Source: Acidobacteriota bacterium (GTDB taxonomy: Bacteria > Acidobacteriota > Terriglobia > Terriglobales > Acidobacteriaceae). From it: a stretch of 64,000 nucleotides of DNA. The notes beneath the pieces were generated by a model, which searched no databases, had not been told where the DNA came from, and was given only the letters and a program-made list of their open reading frames with translations. The stretch lies in assembly GCA_018268895.1 (NCBI GenBank), contig JAFDVP010000009.1:1-64000 (forward strand), given 5' to 3'. How positions within the stretch are numbered: the stretch's first letter is position 1; every line of letters begins with the position of its first letter. Shown one piece after another: positions 35,737 through 44,557 of this stretch. Both the position numbers and the translations under genes were made by a program.

Positions 35737-36153
35737 TTGTCACAGCGCACATTCAGCATCATCAAGCCGGACGCGGTCAAGAAGGGCCACGCGGGCGCCA
35801 TCCTGGCCGAGATTGAGAAGGCCGGATTCAAGATTGTTTCGATCAAGAAGGTTTCGATCTCGAAGGCACAGGCGGAGGGCTTCTATTACGTTCACGCGGC
35901 ACGCCCGTTCTTCGGCGAGCTGACGGAGTTCATGTCGTCGGGGCCGATCTTCCCGATGGTTCTGGAGAAGGACAACGCTATCGCCGACCTGCGCAAGTTG
36001 ATGGGCGCGACGAATCCTGCCCAGGCGGAAGAGGGGACGATCCGCAAGAAGTTCGCGGCTTCGATCGGCGAGAACGCGATCCATGGGTCGGACGCCGAGG
36101 AGACGGCGGCATTTGAGATCGGGTATTTCTTTGCCGGGTATGAGCTGAAGTAG
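35737..36153 (+). CDS. ndk: Nucleoside diphosphate kinase
   Basis: 138 residues, the normal length, if it starts at the TTG at 35737, which has AAGGAG (35724-35729) at 7-nt spacing. The frame is open much further upstream, but only the TTG gives the family start [16 protein letters not shown]. The active-site histidine is in [17 protein letters not shown]. It balances NTP and dNTP pools. The AT-rich leader TTTTTCGCGAAAAAACG (35706-35722) just before the ribosome site is self-complementary and may matter for regulation. A strong terminator follows. Confidence 0.95.
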   Translation: MSQRTFSIIKPDAVKKGHAGAILAEIEKAGFKIVSIKKVSISKAQAEGFYYVHAARPFFGELTEFMSSGPIFPMVLEKDNAIADLRKLMGATNPAQAEEGTIRKKFAASIGENAIHGSDAEETAAFEIGYFFAGYELK

Positions 36154-36173
36154 TTTTAGCTTGGTAAAAAAGA

Positions 36174-36203
36174 AGAGGCGGGAGCTTTGCTCCCGCCTCT
36201 TTT
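36174..36203 (+). terminator. Terminator after ndk
   Basis: Perfect stem AGAGGCGGGAGC / GCTCCCGCCTCT with a TTT loop and a T-rich tail. Confidence 0.93.
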
Positions 36204-36220
36204 GTTTTGCATCCTGCAAA

Positions 36221-36253
36221 CCCACATCTCAAAATCGAGATGTGGGGCACCCG
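36221..36253 (+). repeat. Family A hairpin repeat (copy A9)
   Basis: CCCACATCTC, loop AAAATC, GAGATGTGGGG, CACCCG, preceded by CCTGCAAA. Confidence 0.75.
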
Positions 36254-36288
36254 CTGTTATTTTGGTGCTGATGCTGGCTGTGTTCATT

Positions 36289-36332
36289 CCCACCCATGCC
36301 GCGACAAAGCAGCGTCATGGATGGGGCACCCG
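36289..36332 (+). repeat. Family A hairpin repeat (copy A10)
   Basis: CCCACCCATGCCGCG, loop ACAAAGCA, GCGTCATGGATGGGG, CACCCG. Confidence 0.75.
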
Positions 36333-36358
36333 ATTGTTTGTGGCTGTACAGGCAAAAA

Positions 36359-36388
36359 GCAGATTCCTCGGCTTCGCTCGGAATGACA
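36359..36388 (+). repeat. Family B repeat (shortened copy B4)
   Basis: GCAGATTCCTCGGCTTCGCT and CGGAATGACA; a variant of family B, 26 nt after copy A10. Confidence 0.6.
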
Positions 36389-36431
36389 ACATCAAATAAC
36401 GGCGATCAATTCAAGAGCGCGACCGATTCGA

Positions 36432-37643
36432 TTATTTCGAGAAGAGTTTCAGGTCGATGGAGTCTCCCATGGACTTGTAGCCTGCGTCGCTGGGGTGGAG
36501 GTGGTCGCCTCCGTCGGCGAGCACGGAGAGGACGGCGGGGTTGTTCATGTCCTGGGTGGCCTTGTCGAAGTCGACGAAGCCGTCGAGAGTGCTTGAGGTG
36601 CGGATCCACTTGTTGACGGCCTGGCGCATGGCTTCGCCGGCGGGCGAGGCGTAACCGGCTCCGACGTAGGGGGTGAGGGTGGCTCCGTAGACCTTGATGC
36701 CGTGAGTGTGGGCGCGCGCGGCCATCTGGCTGAAGCCCTGGATGAGGTCGTCGGCGGAGACGACGTCGTAGGGCTTTTTGGGGTCCTGCGCGTGGCCGAT
36801 GTCGTTGATGCTCTCGAGGATGATGAGGTACTTGACGCCCGCCTGGGCGAGGACGTCGCGGTCGAAGCGGGCGAGGGCGGAGGGGCCGGTCTTGTCGTGC
36901 AGGATGCGGTTGCCGCCGATGCCCTGGTTGAGGACGCCGAGTTTGCGCGTCTTCTTGTCGGCCTGGAGGCGCTGGGCGAGGATGTCGGGCCAGCGGCGGT
37001 TGGTGTCTTTGGTGCTGTGCGAGCCGTCGGTGATGCTATCGCCGAAGGCGACGATCGAGGCGCTATCGCCGCTGGCCATGACGTCGATGCCTTTGAGGAA
37101 GGGCCAGTTGGTGATCTCGGTGGGGGTGTCGAAGGATTTCGCGCTGGTGACGCTGCCGGGCGCGGTGTAGCTGGTGGTGTCGGCGAAGCTGTGCTGCGAG
37201 ACCTGCCGCAGGGGCTGGGTGGGGACGGTGAAGCTGACGGCGACGTCGGAGAGCGGCGCGAGCTTGAGCGCGGCGGGGTCGCTGATGGCGAGTGCTCCGG
37301 GGGGGATGACGATGGAGGTCTGTCCGCCGAAGGTGAGCGGGCGGGCGGTGGCGGTGTCGATCTCGCTGCCTTTGGTGCGGAGGGCGATGGAGGCGGAGTT
37401 GATGGTGAGCGTGTCGAGGCCGAACTCGTTGGTGAAGATGACGCGGGAGGCGTTGCCGCCGAGTGAGGTGTGCACGATCTCGCGGTAGGTGGTGTCGGCG
37501 GCGCCGTACTTGCCTTCGGGATTGACGAGGGCCATGGGCGAGGCGGCCCAGGTGCCGACCCAGTGGTCGGGCGGAGCGGCGATGGCGGGGAGCGAGAGCA
37601 AGAGGGGCAGTACGGACACAGCGATGCGTGCAGCGAGTTTCAT
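36432..37643 (-). CDS. SGNH/GDSL-type hydrolase, secreted
   Basis: 403 residues with a signal peptide ending at AIA-A (about residue 22). A beta-rich N-terminal domain (about 25-180) precedes the SGNH hydrolase: block I IVAFGDSITDGSHS, block II GIGGNR, block III ESINDIGHA, and block V GGDHLHPSDAGY. The family deacylates esters of carbohydrates or lipids; two-domain forms like this often act on plant polysaccharides. Substrate unknown. Monocistronic, flanked by repeats. Confidence 0.9.
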   Translation of the reverse strand: MKLAARIAVSVLPLLLSLPAIAAPPDHWVGTWAASPMALVNPEGKYGAADTTYREIVHTSLGGNASRVIFTNEFGLDTLTINSASIALRTKGSEIDTATARPLTFGGQTSIVIPPGALAISDPAALKLAPLSDVAVSFTVPTQPLRQVSQHSFADTTSYTAPGSVTSAKSFDTPTEITNWPFLKGIDVMASGDSASIVAFGDSITDGSHSTKDTNRRWPDILAQRLQADKKTRKLGVLNQGIGGNRILHDKTGPSALARFDRDVLAQAGVKYLIILESINDIGHAQDPKKPYDVVSADDLIQGFSQMAARAHTHGIKVYGATLTPYVGAGYASPAGEAMRQAVNKWIRTSSTLDGFVDFDKATQDMNNPAVLSVLADGGDHLHPSDAGYKSMGDSIDLKLFSK

Positions 37644-37698
37644 GTGCTTCCTTTCGTGGAGAAGTTGGACGATTCATGGTAGCGCAGGAGGGAAAGAC

Positions 37699-37761
37699 GG
37701 TTCGAGCTTCGCTCGAATTTCCCATCTTCGCCGCCTGCGGCGGCGAAGATGGGGCACCCGG
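37699..37761 (+). repeat. Family A two-hairpin repeat (copy A11)
   Basis: TTCGAGCTTCGCTCGAA hairpin, then a perfect long hairpin CCCATCTTCGCCGCC / GGCGGCGAAGATGGG with a TGC loop, and CACCCGG. Confidence 0.82.
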
Positions 37762-37881
37762 CCCCGTGATTGCCGATGTTTTGGGTGCCTCATCCTTGCG
37801 CATACTGCTTTTCATAGACCTGACTTCGCGCATTGACTGACAATCAACAACTGGTGGTGTATACAGATGCAGAGGAATCCC

Positions 37882-40782
37882 ATGCGCCAAAAGGTTTTGT
37901 CACCCACGGATGTGTTGCGAGTCGCTGCGTTTTTTGCGCTCGTGAGCCCTGTCTTTGTCTTTGGTCAGACGCCGCAACCACAGCCGAAGACCGACAGCTC
38001 GGGTTTCAATGTTGCTCCGATGAAGGATGAGGTGATGGGGAACGACAAGGCCCCTCTGCTGAAGGGGGGACTCAAGTCGGAGGCGACGAGCCCGGAGCGG
38101 ACCGTGGGGCCGCAGCAGGACGGTTCGGTTGTTGTCTCGGACAATCAGAAGCTGACGCCGGCGGGAAGGATTGTCGACCTTGGCTCGCCGGTGCGTGCCA
38201 AGGCGATCGCGCTCAATCCGAACCCGATGGCTCACAGCGCGGCTGTTCTTCTGATGGGGTCGCCTGAGCCGATTATCATCGTCGACACGGTCACGGGCCA
38301 GGTGCTTCAGCGTTTTCTTCCGGATGCCAGCGGCGCCTCCATCAAGGACAGGAGCACGGGATCGTTCGCGGGTATTACGTATTCTTCCGATGGCGGGAAG
38401 CTACTCTTCAGCCAGGACAACAACTATGTTGTGGTTGCGAAGGTGGACAAGAAGACGGGCCTGCTGAGCAGCGAGCAGAGAGTGGCCCTGCCTCCCCCGC
38501 CCGCGGACGGACGTCCTTATCACAATGCGAAGTCCATCTATCCGGGCGGTATTGCGTTCTCCGCGGACAACAAGCGCGCTTATGTCGCGTTGAATGTGGC
38601 GAACACGCTGGGAGTGATCGACCTGACGTCTTCTCCGGCGAAGCTTGTTGCGCAGATCCCGGTGGGGAATGTTCCGCACAGCGTTATCGTTCGCGGCAGG
38701 TATGCCTATGTCAGCAATGAGGGCGGAAGGCCGGCGACGAGTGAGGACTTCACTAACTATTCGGACGGAACGCCGATTGTCGTCGACCGCAAGGACGCTT
38801 TTGCGATTACGGGTACGGTGTCGGTCGTCGATCTCGCGGCGGGGAAAGAGATCAAGACGATCCCTGTCGGCCTGCACCCGGTGGGAATGACGATGGCCGG
38901 ATCGAGGCTCTATGTGGCGAATGCCTACAGCGACAGCCTGTCGATCATCGACCTCCAGAACGACAAGGTCATCCGCACGATCAACCTCAGCGCCCCGATT
39001 GGCGGCGGGGCCTTCGGCGCAGGGGCGAATGGCGTGGCAGTGACGGACGATGGCAAGGCTTATGTCGCGCTGGGCCAGGCGAATGCTGTTGCCGTCGTCA
39101 ACCTACAGGGGCGCGATGAGCACCCTGTGATCGGCTATATCCCGACGGGATATTTCCCCACGTCGATCACCTACAACAAGGCGCAGAAGCAACTGGTGGT
39201 GGCGGACGATAAAGGGCTGGGTTCGCGCGGGAAGACGACGACGAAGGACGGCGTCGTGGGATACAACACCCACGCCGACATGGGCGTGGTGAACCTGATT
39301 CAGGAGCCGAACGCGAGCGAGTTGGCGAGGTTCAGCAAGCAGGTCTTCGACAACAATCACTGGAACCTGACGACGAACATTGAGGTTGGCAAAGAGTTTA
39401 TCGACCCGAACGCCGCGCCGGTAGCTGTTCCCAAGCATATCGGCGAGCCTTCGCTGATCAAGCATGTCTTTCTGGTCATCAAGGAAAACCGCACCTACGA
39501 CCAGATGCTGGGAGACGTGCCGTGGGGCAATGGCGCGAAGGAGCTTGCCGTCTTTGCATCGGCGGTTCCGAACCAGCATGCGTTCGTGAAACGGTTCCCT
39601 CTGCTCGACAACGTTTATGCGCCTAGCCGTCAGTCTGCGGATGGTCATCCGTGGATTGGGATGTCGGGGTCTTTCTACGCTAACGATATTCTGTCACCTG
39701 ATTGGATCCGCTCTTACCCAGGAGGCGGCGCGGAGGACCCACTGACATACACGCCAAGGGGCTTTCTATGGACCGAGGTGGAGGCGAAGGGGCTGACCGC
39801 CAGAATGTATGGCGAGTGGAGCAGCGGGACGACGATCGCGCGCAAGAAGGATGGCTCGGAGTATACGTGGACGGACTTCTACAACACGTCGCTGTGCAAG
39901 GAGGGCAAGGCCCCTGCCTCGAGCTGCATCGTTCCCGACGATGCGATTCATGTGAGCTCGGCGATTCCCTCGGCGGCAAAGATCATGGATCCACACTATC
40001 CGCCGTTCAATCTCGGTATTCCCGATCAGTACCGCATGGACTACTGGATCAAGGAGTTCCAGCAGATGGATGCGGCGAACAAGGTTCCGAACCTGACGAT
40101 CCTTTGGCTGCCTGACGATCACACCGCAGGCAGCTCGAAGGGGCATCCTTATCCCAGCAACTACCAGGCGGACAACGATCTTGCGCTGGGGCGCATGGTG
40201 GAAGCGATCAGCCACAGCAAGGTCTGGGGGCAGTCCGCGATCTTTGTGGAAGAGGACGACTCACAGGGAGGGACGGACCATGTGGATGGCCACCGCCAGC
40301 CGGTCTACATCATCAGCCCGTACACGGCGGCTCCACAGGCTCCGGGGCAGGGCAAGACGATCCACACGACTTATACGGCTGAAAATATCAATCGCACGAT
40401 CGAGAACATTCTGGGCACGCAACCGCTGACGCAGTTCGACCTGGTGGCGTCGCCGATGTTCGACGCCTTTCAGAACACGGCTGACCTGACGCCATTCGAT
40501 TGCCTGCCCGCGGTTCTTCCGCTGGACGATGGCCCCGATCTGCCTGCGGGAAAGGCCGTCTCCTACAGCCCGATGGAGAAGTCATGGATGAAGGCAACGG
40601 CCAAGGTGATGAAGGGGAAGTACGACAAGGCAGATGCCGTCGATCCGAACTTTCTCAATCATTCGACGTGGTATGTCACGACGGGATGGAGCAAGCCGTA
40701 TCCGGGCGAGGACAAGGTGCTCGCTCCCGGCCCGCTGGTGAAAGCCGCGATGAAGTATAGCGGGGATGATGATGACGATTGA
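37882..40782 (+). CDS. Bifunctional YncE-like beta-propeller / alkaline phosphatase-superfamily phosphoesterase, secreted
   Basis: 966 residues from the ATG at 37882, chosen over 37867 because AGAGGA lies 5 nt before it. After a signal peptide (to about FG-Q) comes a seven-bladed propeller (about 85-470) with blades such as YVANAYSDSLSIIDLQND. The C-terminal half is a phosphoesterase of the acid phosphatase/phospholipase C type: VFLVIKENRTYDQMLGDVPW, HPWIGMSGSF, WLPDDHTAG and IFVEEDDSQGGTDHVDGHR. The protein ends in an Asp run (GDDDDD). Substrate unknown; probably periplasmic phosphoester hydrolysis. Common in Acidobacteriota. Confidence 0.9.
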   Translation: MRQKVLSPTDVLRVAAFFALVSPVFVFGQTPQPQPKTDSSGFNVAPMKDEVMGNDKAPLLKGGLKSEATSPERTVGPQQDGSVVVSDNQKLTPAGRIVDLGSPVRAKAIALNPNPMAHSAAVLLMGSPEPIIIVDTVTGQVLQRFLPDASGASIKDRSTGSFAGITYSSDGGKLLFSQDNNYVVVAKVDKKTGLLSSEQRVALPPPPADGRPYHNAKSIYPGGIAFSADNKRAYVALNVANTLGVIDLTSSPAKLVAQIPVGNVPHSVIVRGRYAYVSNEGGRPATSEDFTNYSDGTPIVVDRKDAFAITGTVSVVDLAAGKEIKTIPVGLHPVGMTMAGSRLYVANAYSDSLSIIDLQNDKVIRTINLSAPIGGGAFGAGANGVAVTDDGKAYVALGQANAVAVVNLQGRDEHPVIGYIPTGYFPTSITYNKAQKQLVVADDKGLGSRGKTTTKDGVVGYNTHADMGVVNLIQEPNASELARFSKQVFDNNHWNLTTNIEVGKEFIDPNAAPVAVPKHIGEPSLIKHVFLVIKENRTYDQMLGDVPWGNGAKELAVFASAVPNQHAFVKRFPLLDNVYAPSRQSADGHPWIGMSGSFYANDILSPDWIRSYPGGGAEDPLTYTPRGFLWTEVEAKGLTARMYGEWSSGTTIARKKDGSEYTWTDFYNTSLCKEGKAPASSCIVPDDAIHVSSAIPSAAKIMDPHYPPFNLGIPDQYRMDYWIKEFQQMDAANKVPNLTILWLPDDHTAGSSKGHPYPSNYQADNDLALGRMVEAISHSKVWGQSAIFVEEDDSQGGTDHVDGHRQPVYIISPYTAAPQAPGQGKTIHTTYTAENINRTIENILGTQPLTQFDLVASPMFDAFQNTADLTPFDCLPAVLPLDDGPDLPAGKAVSYSPMEKSWMKATAKVMKGKYDKADAVDPNFLNHSTWYVTTGWSKPYPGEDKVLAPGPLVKAAMKYSGDDDDD

Positions 40783-40801
40783 TGCTGGGCTGGCGTGCTG
40801 G

Positions 40802-40865
40802 GGTTCGCGCATTCGCGCGAATGTTCCCATATCTGGCGATGAGACCGCCAGATATGGGGCACCCG
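40802..40865 (+). repeat. Family A two-hairpin repeat (copy A12)
   Basis: TTCGCGCATTCGCGCGAA hairpin, then a perfect hairpin CCCATATCTGGCG / CGCCAGATATGGG and GCACCCG. The core is identical to that at 45605. Confidence 0.82.
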
Positions 40866-40873
40866 AGCTCTTC

Positions 40874-41073
40874 TAAACGAAGAACACCTCAACCCTTTGT
40901 CATCCTGAGCGAAGCGCAGCGGAGAGCCTGCCCTGAGCGAAGTCGAATGGGAAAGACCTGCATTTGTCCTCTCCCCGACAGCACTTTACGAGGTAAGAGA
41001 AAAATTGCAGGTCCTTCGACTACAGGTTCGCAAAAGCGCGAACCCTTCGCTCAGGATGACAGTCTTTGGGGGA
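40874..41073 (+). repeat. Family B composite inverted repeat (copy B6)
   Basis: Leader AACGAAGAACACCTCA, inverted half (TCATCCTGAGCGAAG ... GACCTGCATTTG) and direct half (TTGCAGGTCCTTCGACTACA ... CTCAGGATGACAG). It shares its organisation with the copy at 20490. No gene is seen in 40783-41401. Confidence 0.75.
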
Positions 41074-41082
41074 TGGCGAGAG

Positions 41083-41264
41083 AGGGCCAAGGGCCCGTCG
41101 CTATACCAGCCCAGGGCGTAGCCCTGGGTCATCTTGCAGAGAGATGCGAAGAGGCTGAAAGCCCGTGCCAATCGATAGAGCGGGCTTTCAGCCCTTCAAC
41201 TCTCTCGGTCCACGATACCTGGGGCGATGCCCCAGGCTGGTATAGGATGGGCCTTCGGCCCTGA
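41083..41264 (+). repeat. Family C repeat cluster (copy C3)
   Basis: At least four hairpins: CCCAGGGCGTAGCCCTGGG, a paired GGCTGAAAGCCCG / CGGGCTTTCAGCCC, CCTGGGGCGATGCCCCAGG and GGGCCTTCGGCCC. The left part (TATACCAGCCCAGG) is an inverted copy of the right linker (CCAGGCTGGTATA). Confidence 0.75.
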
Positions 41265-41354
41265 TTGCCGGGCAGATCATTGGCGCTCATTGCCGCGATA
41301 GGAGGCGTTCCGAGAGCCTTCCCGGGCAACAACCTCTTGGCCTTCATGATTCAT

Positions 41355-41388
41355 CCCACCCTTCACTTCGTGAAGGATGGGGCACCCG
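41355..41388 (+). repeat. Family A hairpin repeat (copy A13)
   Basis: CCCACCCTTCAC, loop TTC, GTGAAGGATGGGGCACCCG. Confidence 0.77.
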
Positions 41389-41401
41389 AGCTCTTGTTAC
41401 T

Positions 41402-41646
41402 TTAATCGGAGACCGAGGCTCGAGCCTTCCGAAAGGCCCGGAGGGACAAAGCTCCAAAAGCAACTGAAGTTCCTGTAAGCACGATGCTCATCGCTGCCCT
41501 GACAGGATGTCTTGAGTCAGTGACACCGAATGGTCTCGCGGTGGCCCTATGAACCACATGCCGAAGATGCAGATCAGCGACCAAATGGAAAGCGCGATGC
41601 TTAGGCATCCTCCGAGAACGAGAGCGATCTTCGATGCGAGTTTCAC
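41402..41646 (-). pseudogene. Frameshifted small two-helix membrane protein
   Basis: From a GTG at 41646 the frame reads KLASKIALVLGGCLSIALS, WSLICIFGMWFIG and soon stops. Restoring one G in the GGG run near 41550 joins it to the other frame, ATARPFGVTDSRHPVRAAMS then VLTGTSVAFGALSLRAFRK, ending at 41402. The joined protein has about 81 residues and two membrane helices. It ends 14 nt from family A copy A13. Real pseudogene or homopolymer error. Function unknown. Confidence 0.5.
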
Positions 41647-41751
41647 ATCTGCATCTTCCCACATACTCGTTCAAAGTCGCGTTTCCGGTATATTGGCTGG
41701 GTTGAGGCGAGGGCCTCGAATGTGAGCAGTTGGCTTGTGCGGGAGTGAAGC

Positions 41752-42861
41752 GTGACGATACGTGGGTTAGCGGTTATGCTGCTTAGCATGACTATGGCGG
41801 CGGCAGAGGCACACGGGCAGGTTTCTAAGGCGGTGTTTGGAAAGATGCCGGATGGCACGGCGGTGGACGTCTATACGCTGAAGAGCGATGCGGTTGAGGC
41901 GCGGGTGACGAACTTTGGCGCGCGCATCGTTTCTGTCAGGACGGCGGACAAGACGGGCAAGGTCGCGGACGTTGTGCTGGGGTATGACTCGCTGGCAGGG
42001 TATCTCGCCGATAAGAAGACTTATTTTGGCGCGGTGGTGGGGCGGTACGGGAACCGTATTGGCGGAGGGAAGTTTTCGCTGGATGGGAAGACGTATCAGT
42101 TGCCGCTGAACAACAATGGCAACTCGCTGCATGGCGGCGACGTTGGGTTCGACCAGCATGTGTGGGCGGCGAAGGAGGTTGCCGGCGGCGTGGAGATGAC
42201 GCTGGTGTCGAAGGACGGCGACCAGGGTTATCCGGGGACGCTGACGGCGCATGTTCGTTACACGTTGCACCACAATGCGCTGCGCATCGACTACAGCATG
42301 TCGACGGACAAGGACACGGTGGTGAACCTGACGAACCACAGCTACTTCAACCTGGGTGGGGTGGGGAGCGGCACGATTCTGCATGACGAGATCATGATCG
42401 CCGCGGACAAGTACACGCCGACGAACAGTGGGCTGATTCCGACGGGCGAACTTGCTCCGGTTGAGGGGACGCCGATGGACTTCCGTAAGGCGATGGTGAT
42501 CGGCAAGAGGATCAACGACCACTTTGAACAGTTGACGATGGCCGGCGGCTACGACCAGAACTGGGTGCTGCGCGGTGCGAACGGCGAGATCAAGACGGCG
42601 GCGCGGGTGCACGATCCGGTGAGCGGGCGGGTGATGACGGTGACGACGACGGAGCCAGGAGTGCAGTTCTATACCGGCAACTTTCTGGATGGCAGCTTCA
42701 AGGGGCCGGGCGGCGTGGTGTATGCGAAGAACACAGGTCTGTGCCTGGAGACGCAGCACTATCCGGATTCGCCGAACCATGCGAACTTTCCGTCGGCGGA
42801 GCTGAAGCCGGGGCAGGCGAGGCACAGCATGACGACGTTTACGTTTTCGGTGGAGAAGTAG
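41752..42861 (+). CDS. Aldose 1-epimerase (mutarotase), secreted
   Basis: 369 residues from a GTG at 41752. A signal peptide runs to about HG-Q (residue 23), so the enzyme is probably periplasmic. Family features are VTNFGARIVSVRTADK, VVGRYGNRIGGGKF, the substrate/catalytic histidines in NGNSLHGGDVGFDQHVW and NLTNHSYFNLGG, and EPGVQFYTGNFLDG and CLETQHYPDSPNH near the end. It interconverts alpha and beta anomers of sugars such as glucose or galactose. Confidence 0.93.
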   Translation: MTIRGLAVMLLSMTMAAAEAHGQVSKAVFGKMPDGTAVDVYTLKSDAVEARVTNFGARIVSVRTADKTGKVADVVLGYDSLAGYLADKKTYFGAVVGRYGNRIGGGKFSLDGKTYQLPLNNNGNSLHGGDVGFDQHVWAAKEVAGGVEMTLVSKDGDQGYPGTLTAHVRYTLHHNALRIDYSMSTDKDTVVNLTNHSYFNLGGVGSGTILHDEIMIAADKYTPTNSGLIPTGELAPVEGTPMDFRKAMVIGKRINDHFEQLTMAGGYDQNWVLRGANGEIKTAARVHDPVSGRVMTVTTTEPGVQFYTGNFLDGSFKGPGGVVYAKNTGLCLETQHYPDSPNHANFPSAELKPGQARHSMTTFTFSVEK

Positions 42862-42882
42862 AGAAGGTGGCTTGACAGGTAA

Positions 42883-42937
42883 CCGCAGGTCCTTCGACTG
42901 CGTCTTTGCTGCGCAAAGACTTCGCTCAGGATGACAC
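42883..42937 (+). repeat. Family B repeat (copy B5)
   Basis: CCGCAGGTCCTTCGACTGCG, an inner hairpin GTCTTTGCTGCGCAAAGAC, then TTCGCTCAGGATGACA. It separates the epimerase gene from the CoA-transferase genes. Confidence 0.72.
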
Positions 42938-42990
42938 CTTAGTTGGAAGGGGGGCTCCTTTTGGGAGGTCGCCTGGGCCAAGGAGAACGC

Positions 42991-43716
42991 ATGAACAAGG
43001 TTGTAGCGTCGGCGGATGCGGCGGTTGCGGACATTGCGGCCGGTTCTACGATCATGCTGGGCGGCTTTGGGCTTTGCGGCATTCCGGAGAACCTGATTGC
43101 GGCGCTGGTGCGGCGTCGCATCGCGGGGCTCAATACGATCAGCAACAACATGGGCGTGGATGGTTTCGGCATGGGGCTGATGCTGGAGGCGGGAATGATC
43201 GCCTCGCACATTGGCAGCTATGTGGGCGAGAATCGTTTGCTGGAGAAGCTGGTGCTTGCCGGTGAGTTGAATCTGACGCTGGTTCCGCAGGGGACGCTGG
43301 CGGAGAGGATTCGCGCGGGCGGCGCGGGGATTCCCGCATTCTTTACGGCGACGGGGCTGGGCACGGTGGTGGCCGACGGCAAGGAGACGCGGAAGATCGG
43401 CGATCGCACGTATGTGCTGGAGACGGCGTTGCACGCAGATGTTGCGCTGGTGAAGGCGTGGAAGGGCGACCGGCTGGGGAACCTGGTGTATCGGCGGACG
43501 GCGCGGAACTTCAACCCGGCGATGGCGACGGCGGCGAAGCTGACGATCGCAGAGGTTGAGGAGCTGGTCGAGCCGGGCGAGCTGGACCCGGACCAGGTGG
43601 TGACGCCGGGGATCTTTGTGAAGCGTGTTGTGGTGGGCGAGAAGTATGTGAAGCCGGTGGAGTCGAAGTTTATTGCGGCGATGAAGGCGAAGGCGGGTTC
43701 TGGGAGTAGGGGATAG
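42991..43716 (+). CDS. scoA: 3-oxoacid CoA-transferase, subunit A
   Basis: 241 residues from the ATG at 42991 with AAGGAG 5 nt upstream. The class I CoA-transferase subunit A signature is IMLGGFGLCGIPENLI, with NNMGVDGFGMGLML and PQGTLAERIRAGGAGIPAFF. With subunit B it moves CoA from succinyl-CoA to acetoacetate or a related 3-oxoacid, linking to ketone-body or short-chain fatty acid use. The sucC/sucD genes about 8 kb upstream make succinyl-CoA, though a link is only conceptual. Confidence 0.92.
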   Translation: MNKVVASADAAVADIAAGSTIMLGGFGLCGIPENLIAALVRRRIAGLNTISNNMGVDGFGMGLMLEAGMIASHIGSYVGENRLLEKLVLAGELNLTLVPQGTLAERIRAGGAGIPAFFTATGLGTVVADGKETRKIGDRTYVLETALHADVALVKAWKGDRLGNLVYRRTARNFNPAMATAAKLTIAEVEELVEPGELDPDQVVTPGIFVKRVVVGEKYVKPVESKFIAAMKAKAGSGSRG

Positions 43717-43725
43717 GGAGTAGAG

Positions 43726-43776
43726 ATGCAGGTCCTTCGACTGCGCTCCCTTCGGTCGCTTCGCTCAGGATGACAA
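43726..43776 (+). repeat. Family B repeat (copy B7)
   Basis: TGCAGGTCCTTCGACTGCGC ... TCGCTTCGCTCAGGATGACA, placed between the two CoA-transferase genes. Confidence 0.75.
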
Positions 43777-43781
43777 TTTTC

Positions 43782-43806
43782 AGGGAACAGGGAACAGGGA
43801 ACAGGG
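43782..43806 (+). repeat. 7-bp tandem repeat at the scoB ribosome site
   Basis: AGGGAAC is repeated three times and followed by AGGG, ending 7 nt before the scoB start. Each unit brings an AGGG that could act as a ribosome site, so unit number could change translation. Confidence 0.8.
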
Positions 43807-43813
43807 TGAGTCG

Positions 43814-44470
43814 ATGCAGGCTAAGGAGCTGATTGCCCGGAGGATTGCTCGTGAGGTGAAGGACGGGTTCTATGTGAACCTGGGCATCGGGCTGCCGACG
43901 ATGATTGCGTCGTATCTTCCGGCGGGCGTGGATGTGGTGTTTCAGTCGGAGAATGGGATGTTGGGCGTGGGGCCTCCGCCGGACGACGCGCATACGGACC
44001 CTGACCTGGTGAATGCAGGCAAGCAGCCGGTGACGGAGCTGCCAGGGTGCGCGTACTTCGGCAGCGATGAGTCGTTTGCGATGATTCGCGGGGGACACAT
44101 GGACATGAGCGTGTTGGGCGCGATGCAGGTGGACGAGCAGGGCGATCTCGCGAACTGGATGATCCCGGGCAAGATGGTAAAGGGCATGGGCGGCGCGATG
44201 GACCTGGTGGCGGGAGCACGGCGGGTGATCGTCGCGATGGAGCACCAGACGAAGGAGGGCGAGGCGAAGATCCTGAAGCGGTGCACGCTGCCGCTGACGG
44301 GGACGCGCGTGGTGCACGATATCGTGACGGAGCTGGGGTGGATCAGCGTGACGACGGATGGACTGGTGCTGACGGAGATCGCTGAGGGGTTCAGCCCGGT
44401 TGAGGTTGAGCGGAGGACGGAGGCGAAGCTGATTGTCTCGCCCGAGTTGCGGAGGATGGTTGTCGCGTAA
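43814..44470 (+). CDS. scoB: 3-oxoacid CoA-transferase, subunit B
   Basis: 218 residues. It starts [20 protein letters not shown] and has [18 protein letters not shown] and the catalytic glutamate motif [20 protein letters not shown] and [15 protein letters not shown] regions are typical. Partner of subunit A, 97 bp upstream. The gap contains a family B repeat and a tandem repeat. Confidence 0.93.
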   Translation: MQAKELIARRIAREVKDGFYVNLGIGLPTMIASYLPAGVDVVFQSENGMLGVGPPPDDAHTDPDLVNAGKQPVTELPGCAYFGSDESFAMIRGGHMDMSVLGAMQVDEQGDLANWMIPGKMVKGMGGAMDLVAGARRVIVAMEHQTKEGEAKILKRCTLPLTGTRVVHDIVTELGWISVTTDGLVLTEIAEGFSPVEVERRTEAKLIVSPELRRMVVA

Positions 44471-44475
44471 GAAGC

Positions 44476-44534
44476 GGTTCGAGCTTCGCTCGAATGACCA
44501 CCTTAGCGACTTCGTCGCGAAGATGGGGCACCCG
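44476..44534 (+). repeat. Family A two-hairpin repeat (copy A14)
   Basis: TTCGAGCTTCGCTCGAA hairpin, then CCACCTTAGCGAC / GTCGCGAAGATGGGG and CACCCG. The core matches copy A3c. Confidence 0.78.
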
Positions 44535-44557
44535 ATGTTTTGGCATCAAAGAATCTG

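Noticed and set aside
40802..41391. Possible CRISPR array, given dense short repeats
   Set aside because: The units are palindromic, differ in core, are not regularly spaced and recur through the whole window; no cas gene is present.
41767..43434. A 555-codon minus-strand frame across the epimerase and CoA-transferase genes
   Set aside because: It spans two well-supported plus-strand genes and a repeat, and its composition is Arg/His-rich noise.
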